Source: Amycolatopsis acidicola (GTDB lineage: Bacteria; Actinomycetota; Actinomycetes; Mycobacteriales; Pseudonocardiaceae). Taken from it: 64,000 bases of DNA. Below are positions 55,730 through 63,779 of the stretch, piece by piece (the first letter of the stretch is position 1; every line of letters starts with the position of its first letter). The position numbers and the translations under genes are program-made. The stretch spans positions 1-64,000 of the forward strand of contig NZ_VMNW02000043.1 in assembly GCF_007713735.2 (NCBI RefSeq), written 5' to 3'. Below the pieces are notes generated by a model. That model saw only the letters and a list, made by a program, of their open reading frames with translations, did no database searches and was not told where the DNA came from.

Positions 55730-56422
55730 TCAGCCCTTCACGTGCTTGAGCGCCTCGCGGACCGACAGCGGGGAAAGCCCAGGGTGCTCGTCCACGAACC
55801 GCAGCACCCAGGCGGGATCGATCCGGGCGTGCTGCCGCAGTGCCCAGCCGATTCCCTTGCGCAGGAAGAAATCCCGCTCGCCGATGCTGGCTTCGATCGC
55901 GAAGGCCAGCAACCCGATGTCGATGTCCTGCTTCGCGCCGAGCTGGCAGATGATCGCCGTGCGGCGGCGCCAGTGGTCTTCGTCCACCGCCCAGCGGCGC
56001 AGCTGCGGCAACAGGATTTCCGGCTCCGCGCGCAACAACGGGCCCACCCGGCGGACGGCCACCTCGTCCACGTAATCCCACCAGGCACCGGTCACGATGA
56101 GCTCCTCGTACAACGGCAGCAAGGAACTGTCCTGCCAGCGCTGATAGAGGCGGTGGCCCGTGAGGTCGATCGCGACGTACCGCTCCTCCCGAAAACCGGC
56201 CTCCCGCCACAGTTCCCGGACGGCGGAAACGAAGGATTCCTTGTCCGGCAACGGGAAATCGGCGAACCAGCGGCGCGTGAGCCGGGCGCGCGCCGGTTTC
56301 GGAACCCCGTGGAACGGCAGCTCGGATTTCATGTAGCGGCGCATTTCCGGCGCCTTCACCGGATCCCCGGCCGAAGCCAGTCCGGTCCGCACTGTCCGCA
56401 CGAAATCCGCCACGGTGTCCAC
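55730..56422 (-). CDS. DNA alkylation repair protein (AlkD-like HEAT repeat)
   Basis: A 230-residue all-helical HEAT-like repeat protein of the AlkD/DNA_alkylation family. Key features include WWDYVDEVA near 112-120 (aromatic/Asp residues that in AlkD line the lesion site) and WRRRTAIICQLG, the basic helix that contacts DNA. AlkD excises N3- and N7-alkylpurines without base flipping. GTG start at 56422, with TAGGCT at 56429-56434 placed 6 nt upstream. It lacks a good damage-promoter motif, unlike uvrA and uvrB. Confidence 0.88.
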   Translation of the reverse strand: MDTVADFVRTVRTGLASAGDPVKAPEMRRYMKSELPFHGVPKPARARLTRRWFADFPLPDKESFVSAVRELWREAGFREERYVAIDLTGHRLYQRWQDSSLLPLYEELIVTGAWWDYVDEVAVRRVGPLLRAEPEILLPQLRRWAVDEDHWRRRTAIICQLGAKQDIDIGLLAFAIEASIGERDFFLRKGIGWALRQHARIDPAWVLRFVDEHPGLSPLSVREALKHVKG

Positions 56423-56528
56423 CTCGCGAGCCTAACCGGAAGAGAAGACGAAAGTCGGGTGGCGAAAACCGCCGGGATCGGAGAGGTTGGTCCGAACCGT
56501 TGCTCGCTTCCACCGGGAGTCGGTGGAA

Positions 56529-58139
56529 ATGTCGACGAAAAGGACCGAAGTGAACAAACTCTTCTCCACGATCGCGTCGGCGGGCGTGCTCGCCGGGTGC
56601 CTGGTGGCCGTGCCGTCGGCGGCCGCCGCCCCGGCCGCGCCCGATTTCCAGCCGGCACCGATCGCCTGGGGCGCCTGCGCTTCCCCGAGCCTGCAGAAGG
56701 CCGGCGCCCAGTGCGGCTTCCTCGAAGTGCCGATGGACTACGCCGATCCCGCCGGCGCCAAGGTCTCCCTCGCCGTATCGCGCGTGCAGCACACCACGCC
56801 GCAGTCGCAGGGCGTCATGCTGGTGAACCCGGGCGGGCCCGGCGGTTCCGGGCTCGGGCTTTCGGTACTGGGCAAGGACGTGCCCAACCATGCGGGCGAC
56901 TCCTACGACTGGATCGGCTTCGATCCGCGTGGCGTCGGCTCCAGCAAGCCCGCGCTCTCCTGCGACGCGAACTACCTCGGCTACAACCGGCCGGACTATG
57001 TGCCGACCACGCCGCAGCTGGAGCAGACCTGGCTCGCCACCACGAAGTCCTACGCCGCCGCGTGCGCGAAGAACGGCCCGCTGCTGGACCACATGAAGAC
57101 CACCGACGTCGCGCAGGACATGGAATCCCTGCGGAAGGCGCTCGGCCAGCCGCAGATCAACTACTACGGCTTTTCCTACGGCACCTATCTCGGGCAGGTG
57201 TACTCGACGCTCTACCCCGAGCGGGTGCGGCGGATGGTGCTCGACAGCAGCGTGGACCCGCGCAAGGTGTGGTACCAGGCCAACCTCGACCAGGACGTGG
57301 CCTTCGACCGCAACATCAAGATCTACTTCGACTGGATCGCGAAGTACGACAGCGTCTACCACCTCGGGACCTCGGGCGACGCCGTCGAGCGGCTCTGGTA
57401 CTCCGAGCAGCAGAAGCTCGAGGCGCACCCCGCGGGCGGCGTGATCGGCCCCGACGAGTGGAGCGACATCTTCCTGCAGGCCGGGTACTACCGGTTCGGC
57501 TGGGAGGACATGGCGAAGGCGTTCAGCGGCTGGGTGCACAACGGTGACTGGCAGACACTGAAGACGCTCTTCGACAGCACGGACACCCCCGGCGACGACA
57601 ACGGTTTCGCCGTCTACAACGCGGTGCAGTGCACCGACACGCAGTGGCCGACGAGCTGGCACCGGTGGAAGACCGACAACTGGGCCACCTACCGGCGCGC
57701 GCCCTTCGAAACCTGGGGCAACGCCTGGTACAACGCGCCCTGCATGTCCTGGCCCGCGAAGGCGGGCAAGCCCGTGCGCATCGACGGCACGCGGGTGACG
57801 AGCGCACTGCTGATCGACGAGGAGCTGGACGCCGCGACCCCCTTCGCGGGCAGTCTCGAGGTGCGCCGGCGATACCCGCATTCCAGCCTGATCAGCGAAC
57901 CCGGCGGCGCCACGCACGCCGACTCGCTCTCCGGTGACTCCTGTGTCGACGATCAGGTGGCGGACTACCTCGCGACGGGCAAGCTGCCGCAACGCAAACC
58001 CGGCAACGGCCCGGACACCACCTGCGCGCCGCTGCCCGACCCCGTGCCCGCCGGCGCGGCTGCCGCGAAGTCGGACACCACTGCGGCGAGCCAGGCGAAG
58101 CAGCCGTTGGAGCTGCAGCAGGCTCTCGTGCATCACTGA
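56529..58139 (+). CDS. Secreted alpha/beta hydrolase (tripeptidyl aminopeptidase type, S33)
   Basis: A 536-residue exported peptidase. An N-terminal Sec signal ends near AAAAPAAP at about residue 40. The hydrolase core has the oxyanion region NPGGPGGSG, the nucleophile in GFSYGTYLG near residue 219, an Asp in LLIDEELDAATP, and the His of GGATHADS. The C-terminal TAP_C-like domain is present. Relatives are the Streptomyces tripeptidyl aminopeptidases and mycobacterial proteases. The start could be the ATG at 56529 or the GTG at 56550, each with a fair ribosome site; the latter gives a shorter, more typical signal peptide. Converges on the DUF4240 gene. Confidence 0.92.
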   Translation: MSTKRTEVNKLFSTIASAGVLAGCLVAVPSAAAAPAAPDFQPAPIAWGACASPSLQKAGAQCGFLEVPMDYADPAGAKVSLAVSRVQHTTPQSQGVMLVNPGGPGGSGLGLSVLGKDVPNHAGDSYDWIGFDPRGVGSSKPALSCDANYLGYNRPDYVPTTPQLEQTWLATTKSYAAACAKNGPLLDHMKTTDVAQDMESLRKALGQPQINYYGFSYGTYLGQVYSTLYPERVRRMVLDSSVDPRKVWYQANLDQDVAFDRNIKIYFDWIAKYDSVYHLGTSGDAVERLWYSEQQKLEAHPAGGVIGPDEWSDIFLQAGYYRFGWEDMAKAFSGWVHNGDWQTLKTLFDSTDTPGDDNGFAVYNAVQCTDTQWPTSWHRWKTDNWATYRRAPFETWGNAWYNAPCMSWPAKAGKPVRIDGTRVTSALLIDEELDAATPFAGSLEVRRRYPHSSLISEPGGATHADSLSGDSCVDDQVADYLATGKLPQRKPGNGPDTTCAPLPDPVPAGAAAAKSDTTAASQAKQPLELQQALVHH

Positions 58140-58147
58140 GCGGACGG

Positions 58148-58708
58148 TCATCGCTGCCCCGGCATGAGGTCCGGGGCGGCGAGGCCGTACCGCGCGACGA
58201 GCCGGGGATAGCGGCGCCGCAAGGATTCCCGGTCGGTCTGCAGTGGTTCGCCCGGAGGCGGGCCCGCCGGCTCGGCCACGCCGAGTGCCTGGCGGATCGC
58301 CTCCTCGAACACCCGCCTGTCCTCCTCCGGATCATGCGGTGGCAGCAGCCTTTCGGGCGCCGCGCGCAGTAGCCCGGCCGCCGCCGCGATCTCCCCAGGC
58401 TCCACGGCCCACGAGGCCAGTTCGTCCGGATCGGCGAGCACACGGCGGAAATCGCGCCGGCCGCGCAGCACCAGCCAGCTGATCGCGTCGGCGAAGCCCG
58501 CGATGCCGCCCGCGCCGGGCAGGGTGCCGAACGCGGCCAGGAGATCCCAGCCGCGGGCACGGCGGTGCACCCCGACCAGCTCCCGGTGGAATCTGATCAC
58601 CTCGGGCGCGGCTTCTTCTTCCAGCAGCCGGCGCACGCCGGCCAGCGTGTCCGGCCCGGACTGCTCGCGTGCGGTGGCGATGAGACGCCACAGAAAACGT
58701 TCCCCCAT
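58148..58708 (-). CDS. DUF4240 domain protein under a DNA-damage promoter
   Basis: A 186-residue cytoplasmic protein of the DUF4240 family: it opens with ERFLWRLIATAREQSG and has the core ISWLVLRGRRDFRRVLADPDELA near 77-99. No catalytic motif is visible and no function is known for the family. What is new is the context: its promoter region carries TTGTCGGTG-N8-TACCGT, the PafBC-type damage promoter, and it is divergent from a second gene with the same motif. It should therefore be induced by DNA damage. Start at the ATG at 58708, about 30 nt after the predicted start point. Confidence 0.8.
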   Translation of the reverse strand: MGERFLWRLIATAREQSGPDTLAGVRRLLEEEAAPEVIRFHRELVGVHRRARGWDLLAAFGTLPGAGGIAGFADAISWLVLRGRRDFRRVLADPDELASWAVEPGEIAAAAGLLRAAPERLLPPHDPEEDRRVFEEAIRQALGVAEPAGPPPGEPLQTDRESLRRRYPRLVARYGLAAPDLMPGQR

Positions 58709-58743
58709 CTTGGACCCCCAGTCCCTCGTGATGGCTTCCGCTC

Positions 58744-58766
58744 ACGGTACGACGGGGCACCGACAA
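58744..58766 (-). promoter_or_regulatory. PafBC-type DNA-damage promoter of the DUF4240 gene
   Basis: Read on the minus strand, TTGTCGGTG (58766-58758), 8 nt, TACCGT (58749-58744) matches every defined position of TTGTCRGTG-N8-TANNNT. Confidence 0.85.
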
Positions 58767-58806
58767 TTTCGGTGCGGAGTCGCCCGGGGACGTTCGGTGA
58801 CGAAAA

Positions 58807-58829
58807 CTGTCGGTGGGTGCCGCTAGCGT
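58807..58829 (+). promoter_or_regulatory. PafBC-type DNA-damage promoter of the SANT-like gene
   Basis: CTGTCGGTG (58807-58815), 8 nt, TAGCGT (58824-58829): one mismatch, at the least conserved first base. The ATG starts 7 nt after the -10 element, so the message is leaderless as for uvrB. Confidence 0.85.
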
Positions 58830-58836
58830 CTCCGGC

Positions 58837-59325
58837 ATGAACATCATCGAGGAGCACCGGACCAAGGTCCGGGCCGGCGAGAACACCTTTTCCATCGAGG
58901 TCACCACGCTGCCGGGTGGTGACCGGCCCGACCGGCTCGTACTGAGCGTGGGCGGGGCGGGCGAGCAGGGCGAGTCCGTCGTGGACGGGCAGCTGGAGAT
59001 CGCCGCTTCGGCGATCGAATCGCTGGGGGCCGTGCTGTCCGAAACGCTCCGACATCACGCGGCAGTGAGCGCCTCGGGTGAGCGAAGAGCGCGTGCCCGC
59101 CCGGCCGCGCAGGGGCGCCCGTGGACACCGGAGCTCGACGTGGAGCTGGAGCGCCGGTGGATCGCGGGTGATCCGGTGGCCGAGATCGCGCAGCATTTCG
59201 AGCGTTCGCCGGGCGGGGTCCGCGCCCGGCTGCCCCGCGTGGGCTGCGATCCGGAGCGCCCGGGAGAGTACCTGCCCGAGCCGCCGAGCCAGCGGGTGCC
59301 CGGGGGAGAGGAGGCCGGGTCGTGA
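58837..59325 (+). CDS. Unknown protein with C-terminal SANT/Myb-like domain
   Basis: A 162-residue protein I cannot name. Residues 1-75 form an alpha/beta domain (NTFSIEVTTLPGG, DRLVLSVGGAGE) without recognisable motif. Residues about 93-135 look like a SANT/Myb-type helix-turn-helix: Trp96 and Trp108 spaced as in Myb repeats, then VAEIAQHFERSPGGVRARL. A basic linker (ERRARARPAAQGR) joins them, so it may bind DNA. It has a damage-type promoter and a leaderless start at the ATG at 58837. It is divergent from DUF4240 and is followed by a strong hairpin, so it is transcribed alone. Confidence 0.8.
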   Translation: MNIIEEHRTKVRAGENTFSIEVTTLPGGDRPDRLVLSVGGAGEQGESVVDGQLEIAASAIESLGAVLSETLRHHAAVSASGERRARARPAAQGRPWTPELDVELERRWIAGDPVAEIAQHFERSPGGVRARLPRVGCDPERPGEYLPEPPSQRVPGGEEAGS

Positions 59326-59342
59326 AGGCCTGATGTGGCGAA

Positions 59343-59378
59343 CTCCTCCGCGCCGGGTCTCGGCCCGGCGCGGAGGAG
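59343..59378 (+). terminator. Terminator hairpin after the SANT-like gene
   Basis: A perfect 15-bp stem (CTCCTCCGCGCCGGG 59343-59357 with CCCGGCGCGGAGGAG 59364-59378) and a 6-nt loop. It isolates the damage-inducible gene from the arginine operon. Confidence 0.85.
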
Positions 59379-59440
59379 GACGTACGGTCGGGTCGGGACG
59401 CGTTCCGTTTCCGGGGGCACATGAGCCCGCCCACTCCGGA

Positions 59441-59479
59441 TTGATTGAACTTGCGTCGCCATGCATAATCATTCGTATG
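59441..59479 (+). promoter_or_regulatory. arg operon promoter with ARG box
   Basis: TTGATT (59441-59446), 17 nt, CATAAT (59464-59469) form a promoter whose start point falls on the argC ATG, so the transcript is leaderless. CCATGCATAATCATTCGTAT (59459-59478) resembles the actinobacterial ArgR-binding ARG box and covers the -10 box, as expected for repression by ArgR with arginine. Confidence 0.75.
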
Positions 59480-60505
59480 ACGATGAAGGTCGCGGTCGCC
59501 GGGGCGAGCGGCTACGCGGGCGGGGAGGTCCTCCGCCTGCTGCTCACGCACCCCGAGGTGGAAATCGGCGCGCTCACCGCCGCCAGTAGCGCGGGCACTC
59601 CGCTGGGGCAGCACCAGCCGCACCTGGCGCCGCTGGCCGGCCGGGTGCTGGGCGAGACCACGCCGGAAACCCTCGCGGGGCACGACGTCGTCTTCCTCGC
59701 CCTGCCGCACGGTCACTCGGGTGAGGTCGCGGCGCGGCTCGGGCCGGATGTCCTCGTCGTCGATCTCGGCGCGGACCACCGGCTCGCCGACGCGGGCGAC
59801 TGGCAGCGCTGGTACGGCGGGGAGCACGCGGGCACGTGGCCGTACGGGCTGCCCGAACTGCCGGGTGCGCGGGAGAAACTGGCCGGCACCAAGCGGATCG
59901 CGGTGCCGGGCTGCTTCCCGACCGGGGGTTCGCTCGCGCTCGCGCCTGCGCTCGGTGCCGGGCTGGTGCGGCCGGAGGTCTCCATCGTCTCGGTCACCGG
60001 CACGTCCGGCGCGGGCAAGAGCCTGAAGCCGCACCTGCTCGGCGCGGAGGTGATGGGTTCGGCCAGTGCCTACGGCGTCGGCGGCGCGCACCGGCACACG
60101 CCCGAGTTCGCGCAGAACCTCGGCGCGGTCGCGGGGGAGCGGGTCACGGTGTCCTTCACGCCGGTGCTCGCCCCGATGCCGCGCGGGATCCTGACCACCG
60201 CGAGCGCGCCGCTGGCATCCGACGTGGACCTCGCGGCCGTGCGCGCGGTGTACGAAAAGGCTTACGGCGCAGAGCCTTTCGTGCAGCTGCTGCCCGAGGG
60301 CTCCTGGCCGTCCACCGCGGCCACGCTGGGGTCGAACAACGTCCAGCTGCAGGTCGCGATCGACGCCGACGCCGGGCGCCTGATCGTGATCGCGGCCATC
60401 GACAACCTGACCAAGGGCACCGCGGGAGGTGCGATCCAATCCATGAACATCGCGCTCGGCCTGCCCGAGACCACCGGACTCTCGACCGTAGGAGTGGCCC
60501 CGTGA
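59477..60505 (+). CDS. argC: N-acetyl-gamma-glutamyl-phosphate reductase
   Basis: A 342-residue ArgC, which reduces N-acetylglutamyl-phosphate to the semialdehyde with NADPH (third step of arginine synthesis). The NADP-binding GASGYAGGEVLRLL is near 9-22, the catalytic Cys sits in VPGCFPTGG, and the His is in GGAHRHTPE. Start at the first ATG (59477), six bases before a second one; the promoter places the transcript start there. The stop overlaps the GTG of argJ. Confidence 0.97.
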   Translation: MTMKVAVAGASGYAGGEVLRLLLTHPEVEIGALTAASSAGTPLGQHQPHLAPLAGRVLGETTPETLAGHDVVFLALPHGHSGEVAARLGPDVLVVDLGADHRLADAGDWQRWYGGEHAGTWPYGLPELPGAREKLAGTKRIAVPGCFPTGGSLALAPALGAGLVRPEVSIVSVTGTSGAGKSLKPHLLGAEVMGSASAYGVGGAHRHTPEFAQNLGAVAGERVTVSFTPVLAPMPRGILTTASAPLASDVDLAAVRAVYEKAYGAEPFVQLLPEGSWPSTAATLGSNNVQLQVAIDADAGRLIVIAAIDNLTKGTAGGAIQSMNIALGLPETTGLSTVGVAP

Positions 60506-61662
60506 CCGTCACCGGACCGAAGGGATTCCGTGCCGCCGGCGTGGCGGCCGGGATCAAGCAATCCGGCGCGCTCGACCTCGCCCTCGTGGTCAACGACGGG
60601 CCGGAGTCGGCGGCCGCGGGCGTGTTCACCCGCAACGCGGTCAAGGCCGCCCCGGTGCTGTGGTCGCAGGAGGTGCTGCGGCACCGCAAGCTGCGCGCGG
60701 TCGTGCTGAACTCCGGCGGCGCGAACGCGGCCACCGGTCCCGGCGGTTTCCAGGACACGCACGCCACCGCCGAAAAGGTCGGCGAGGTCTTCGAAACCGG
60801 GGCCATCGAGGTCGCCGTGTGCTCCACCGGCCTCATCGGCGAACGGCTCCCGATGGACGCCGTACTGTCCGGAGTGGACACTGCGGCGAAGGCGCTGGAC
60901 GCCTCGCCGGAGGCGTCGCTGAACGCGGCCACCGCGATCATGACCACCGACACGAAACCCAAGCAGAGCTGGAAGTCCCACGCCGCGGGCTGGAGCATCG
61001 GCGGGTTCGCCAAGGGCGCGGGCATGCTCGCGCCGGATCTCGCCACCATGCTGTCGGTGATCACCACCGACGCCGTCCTCGAAGGCGACGCGCTCGACGC
61101 GGCACTCCGTGCCGCCACCCGGGTCACCTTCGACAGGCTCGACGTGGACGGCGGCACGTCCACGAACGACACGGTGCTGCTGTTGTCCTCCGGTGCCAGC
61201 GGAGTCACGCCGGCGCTCGACGATTTCACCGAACTGCTGACGGCGGTCAGCCTTGATCTCGTCCTCCAGCTGCGTGCCGATTCCGAAGGCGCGACGAAGG
61301 ACGTGGACGTCGTCGTGCGGGGCGCGGCCAGTGAGCAGGACGCGATCAACGTCGGCCGCACGGTCGCCGAGGACAACCTGGTGAAGACGGCGCTGTTCGG
61401 CTCGGACCCGAACTGGGGCCGGATCGCGATGGCGGTCGGCCGCTCCCAGGCCGAGGTGGACCCGGCCACGCTGTCGATCACGATCAACGGCGTCCCGCTG
61501 TTCGCGCACGGCACCACCGCCGAAGACCGGAGCGCGGCCGATCTGAGCGGGCGCGCCATCGAGCTCGTGATCGACCTCGGCGTCGGCACCAGCACGGCCA
61601 CGATCTACACCACGGACCTCTCGCACGGTTACGTCGAAGAGAACAGCGCGTACTCCTCATGA
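60502..61662 (+). CDS. argJ: Bifunctional ornithine acetyltransferase/N-acetylglutamate synthase
   Basis: A 386-residue ArgJ that recycles the acetyl group from N-acetylornithine to glutamate. The precursor cuts itself before the Thr of APDLATML (near 180-187); the preceding KGAGMLAP and the oxyanion region CSTGLIGERLPMD are intact. GTG start at 60502, overlapping the argC stop by 4 nt, with TAGGAG 7 nt upstream. No separate argE or argA is needed in such a cyclic pathway. Confidence 0.97.
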   Translation: MTVTGPKGFRAAGVAAGIKQSGALDLALVVNDGPESAAAGVFTRNAVKAAPVLWSQEVLRHRKLRAVVLNSGGANAATGPGGFQDTHATAEKVGEVFETGAIEVAVCSTGLIGERLPMDAVLSGVDTAAKALDASPEASLNAATAIMTTDTKPKQSWKSHAAGWSIGGFAKGAGMLAPDLATMLSVITTDAVLEGDALDAALRAATRVTFDRLDVDGGTSTNDTVLLLSSGASGVTPALDDFTELLTAVSLDLVLQLRADSEGATKDVDVVVRGAASEQDAINVGRTVAEDNLVKTALFGSDPNWGRIAMAVGRSQAEVDPATLSITINGVPLFAHGTTAEDRSAADLSGRAIELVIDLGVGTSTATIYTTDLSHGYVEENSAYSS

Positions 61663-62579
61663 GCCCTTCCGAAGCGTTGATCCCCGCCGACGAGCGGCTG
61701 GCCACCGCCGCGGAGAAGGCGGGCGTGCTGATCGAGGCGCTGCCCTGGCTGCAGCGGTTCCACGGCGCGACGGTGGTGATCAAGTACGGCGGCAACGCCA
61801 TGATCGACGACGAGCTGAAGCACGCCTTCGCGCAGGACATGGTGTTCCTGCGGCTGGCCGGGCTGCACCCCGTCGTCGTGCACGGCGGCGGCCCGCAGAT
61901 CACCGCGATGCTCAAGCGGGTCGGGCTCGCCGGGGAATTCAAGGGCGGGCTGCGCGTCACCACCCCCGAGACGATGGACATCGTGCGGATGGTGCTGGTC
62001 GGCCAGGTCAGCCGCGAGCTGGTCGGCTTGATCAACGCGCACGGCCCGTACGCGGTCGGGATCTCCGGTGAGGACGCGAAGCTGTTCCTCGCCGAGCGCA
62101 AGCACGCCACGGTCGACGGCGAAGCGGTCGACGTCGGCCTGGTCGGCGAGGTCGCCGAGGTCAACCCGGACGCGGTGCTCGACATCGTCAACGCGGGCCG
62201 CATCCCGGTCGTCTCCACCGTCGCCCCGGACGTGGATGGCGTGGTGCACAACGTGAACGCCGACACCGCGGCGGGCGCGCTCGCGGCCGCGCTGGGCGCC
62301 GAGAAGCTCGTGGTGCTGACCGACGTCGAAGGCCTCTACGCCAACTGGCCCGACCGTTCCTCGCTGGTCGACCGGATCCGCGTGGACCGGCTCGAGCAGC
62401 TGCTGCCCACCCTCGCGAGCGGCATGATCCCGAAGATGGAGGCCTGCGTACGCGCGGTCCGCGGCGGAGTCCGCGGCGCGCACGTGATCGACGGCCGCAT
62501 CGCGCATTCCGTGCTGCTCGAAGTGTTCACCTCCCGCGGGATCGGCACGATGGTGCTGCCAGAACAGGAGCAGGCATGA
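61659..62579 (+). CDS. argB: Acetylglutamate kinase
   Basis: A 306-residue ArgB, which phosphorylates N-acetylglutamate (second step and feedback target of arginine). The nucleotide/phosphate motif VVIKYGGNAM lies near 38-47, the acetylglutamate site VVHGGGPQI near 76-84, and the N-terminal helix (about 10-30) typical of arginine-sensitive hexameric enzymes is present. The start overlaps the argJ stop as ATGA. Confidence 0.97.
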   Translation: MSPSEALIPADERLATAAEKAGVLIEALPWLQRFHGATVVIKYGGNAMIDDELKHAFAQDMVFLRLAGLHPVVVHGGGPQITAMLKRVGLAGEFKGGLRVTTPETMDIVRMVLVGQVSRELVGLINAHGPYAVGISGEDAKLFLAERKHATVDGEAVDVGLVGEVAEVNPDAVLDIVNAGRIPVVSTVAPDVDGVVHNVNADTAAGALAAALGAEKLVVLTDVEGLYANWPDRSSLVDRIRVDRLEQLLPTLASGMIPKMEACVRAVRGGVRGAHVIDGRIAHSVLLEVFTSRGIGTMVLPEQEQA

Positions 62580-63778
62580 CCCCGGTAACCTCCAATGTGG
62601 ACGGTCAGCGGCACTGGCAGTCCGCGCTGATGAACAACTACGGCACCCCCGAGCTGACCCTGGTGCGCGGTTCCGGCGCCGAGGTCTGGGACGCCGACGG
62701 CAAGGCCTACGTCGACCTGCTCGGCGGCATCGCGGTCAACGCGCTCGGCCACGCCCACCCCGAGGTCGTGCGCGCGGTGAGCGAGCAGATCGCCCAGCTG
62801 GGCCACGTCTCGAACCTCTACATCAACCCGGTGGCCGTCGAGTTCGCCGAAACCCTGCTGGACATCGCGGGCCTGAGCGGCAACGCCAAGGTGCTGTTCA
62901 GCAACTCCGGCGCGGAGGCCAACGAAGCCGCGATCAAGATCAGCAGGCTCACCGGCCGCACCAAGATCGTCGCCTGCGAGGGTGCCTTCCACGGCCGCAC
63001 CATGGGCTCGCTCGCGCTCACCGGCCAGCCGGGCAAACGCGAGCCGTTCGAGCCGGTCATGCCCGGGGTCGAGCACATCCCGTACGGCGACGTGGACGCG
63101 CTGCGCGCCGCGGTGGACGGAGAGACCGCGGCCGTCGTGCTGGAGCCGATCATGGGCGAGGGCGGCGTCATCCCGGCCCCGGACGGCTATCTGCAGGCGG
63201 CGCGGGAGATCACCAAGAACACCGGCGCGCTGCTGATCCTCGACGAGGTGCAGACGGGCATCGGCCGCACCGGCGTGTGGTTCGCGTTCCAGCGGGCCGG
63301 CATCACGCCCGACGTGTTCACCCTCGCCAAGGGCCTGGGCGGCGGGCTGCCGCTGGGCGCCACCATCGCCGTCGGCGAGTACGCGGAGCTGCTGAAGCCG
63401 GGCCACCACGGCACCACCTTCGGCGGCAACCCGGTGTGCTGCGCGGCCGGGCTCGCGGTGGTCCGGACCATTGCGGAAGCCGGACTGCTGGACCATGTTT
63501 CCGCGCTGGGCAAGGACATCGCCGCCGGGGTCGAGCAGCTGGGGCACCCGCTGGTCGCCGGCGTGCGCGGCGCCGGGCTGCTGATCGGCATCGCGTTGCG
63601 GGAGCAGGCCTCCCCGGCGGTCGCGAAAGCGTTGCAGCAAGCCGGATATCTGGTGAACCCGGTCGCGCCGGACACGATCCGCCTCGCGCCGCCCCTGATC
63701 CTCGAGCACGATCAGGCCGACGGTTTCCTGTCCGCCCTCCCCGGCGCGCTCGACGACGCCACCACACCGAAGGACTGA
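62576..63778 (+). CDS. argD: Acetylornithine aminotransferase
   Basis: A 400-residue class III PLP aminotransferase that makes N-acetylornithine from the semialdehyde. The PLP lysine lies in FTLAKGLGGGLPLGA near 247-261, the cofactor loop NSGAEANEAAIK near 109-120, and ILDEVQTGIGRTG near 222-234. ATGA overlap with argB. It is followed by argF after 1 nt. Confidence 0.96.
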   Translation: MTPVTSNVDGQRHWQSALMNNYGTPELTLVRGSGAEVWDADGKAYVDLLGGIAVNALGHAHPEVVRAVSEQIAQLGHVSNLYINPVAVEFAETLLDIAGLSGNAKVLFSNSGAEANEAAIKISRLTGRTKIVACEGAFHGRTMGSLALTGQPGKREPFEPVMPGVEHIPYGDVDALRAAVDGETAAVVLEPIMGEGGVIPAPDGYLQAAREITKNTGALLILDEVQTGIGRTGVWFAFQRAGITPDVFTLAKGLGGGLPLGATIAVGEYAELLKPGHHGTTFGGNPVCCAAGLAVVRTIAEAGLLDHVSALGKDIAAGVEQLGHPLVAGVRGAGLLIGIALREQASPAVAKALQQAGYLVNPVAPDTIRLAPPLILEHDQADGFLSALPGALDDATTPKD

Positions 63779-63779
63779 C

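Noticed and set aside
56423..56460. PafBC-type promoter for the alkD-like gene
   Set aside because: Only about five of nine bases of the TTGTCRGTG element match at the required distance from TAGGCT.
52725..58151. A 1808-codon open frame on the minus strand
   Set aside because: It is the antisense of pheT, the alkD-like gene and the secreted peptidase gene. High GC removes stop codons from shadow frames; the translation is Arg/Gly/His-rich with no domain.
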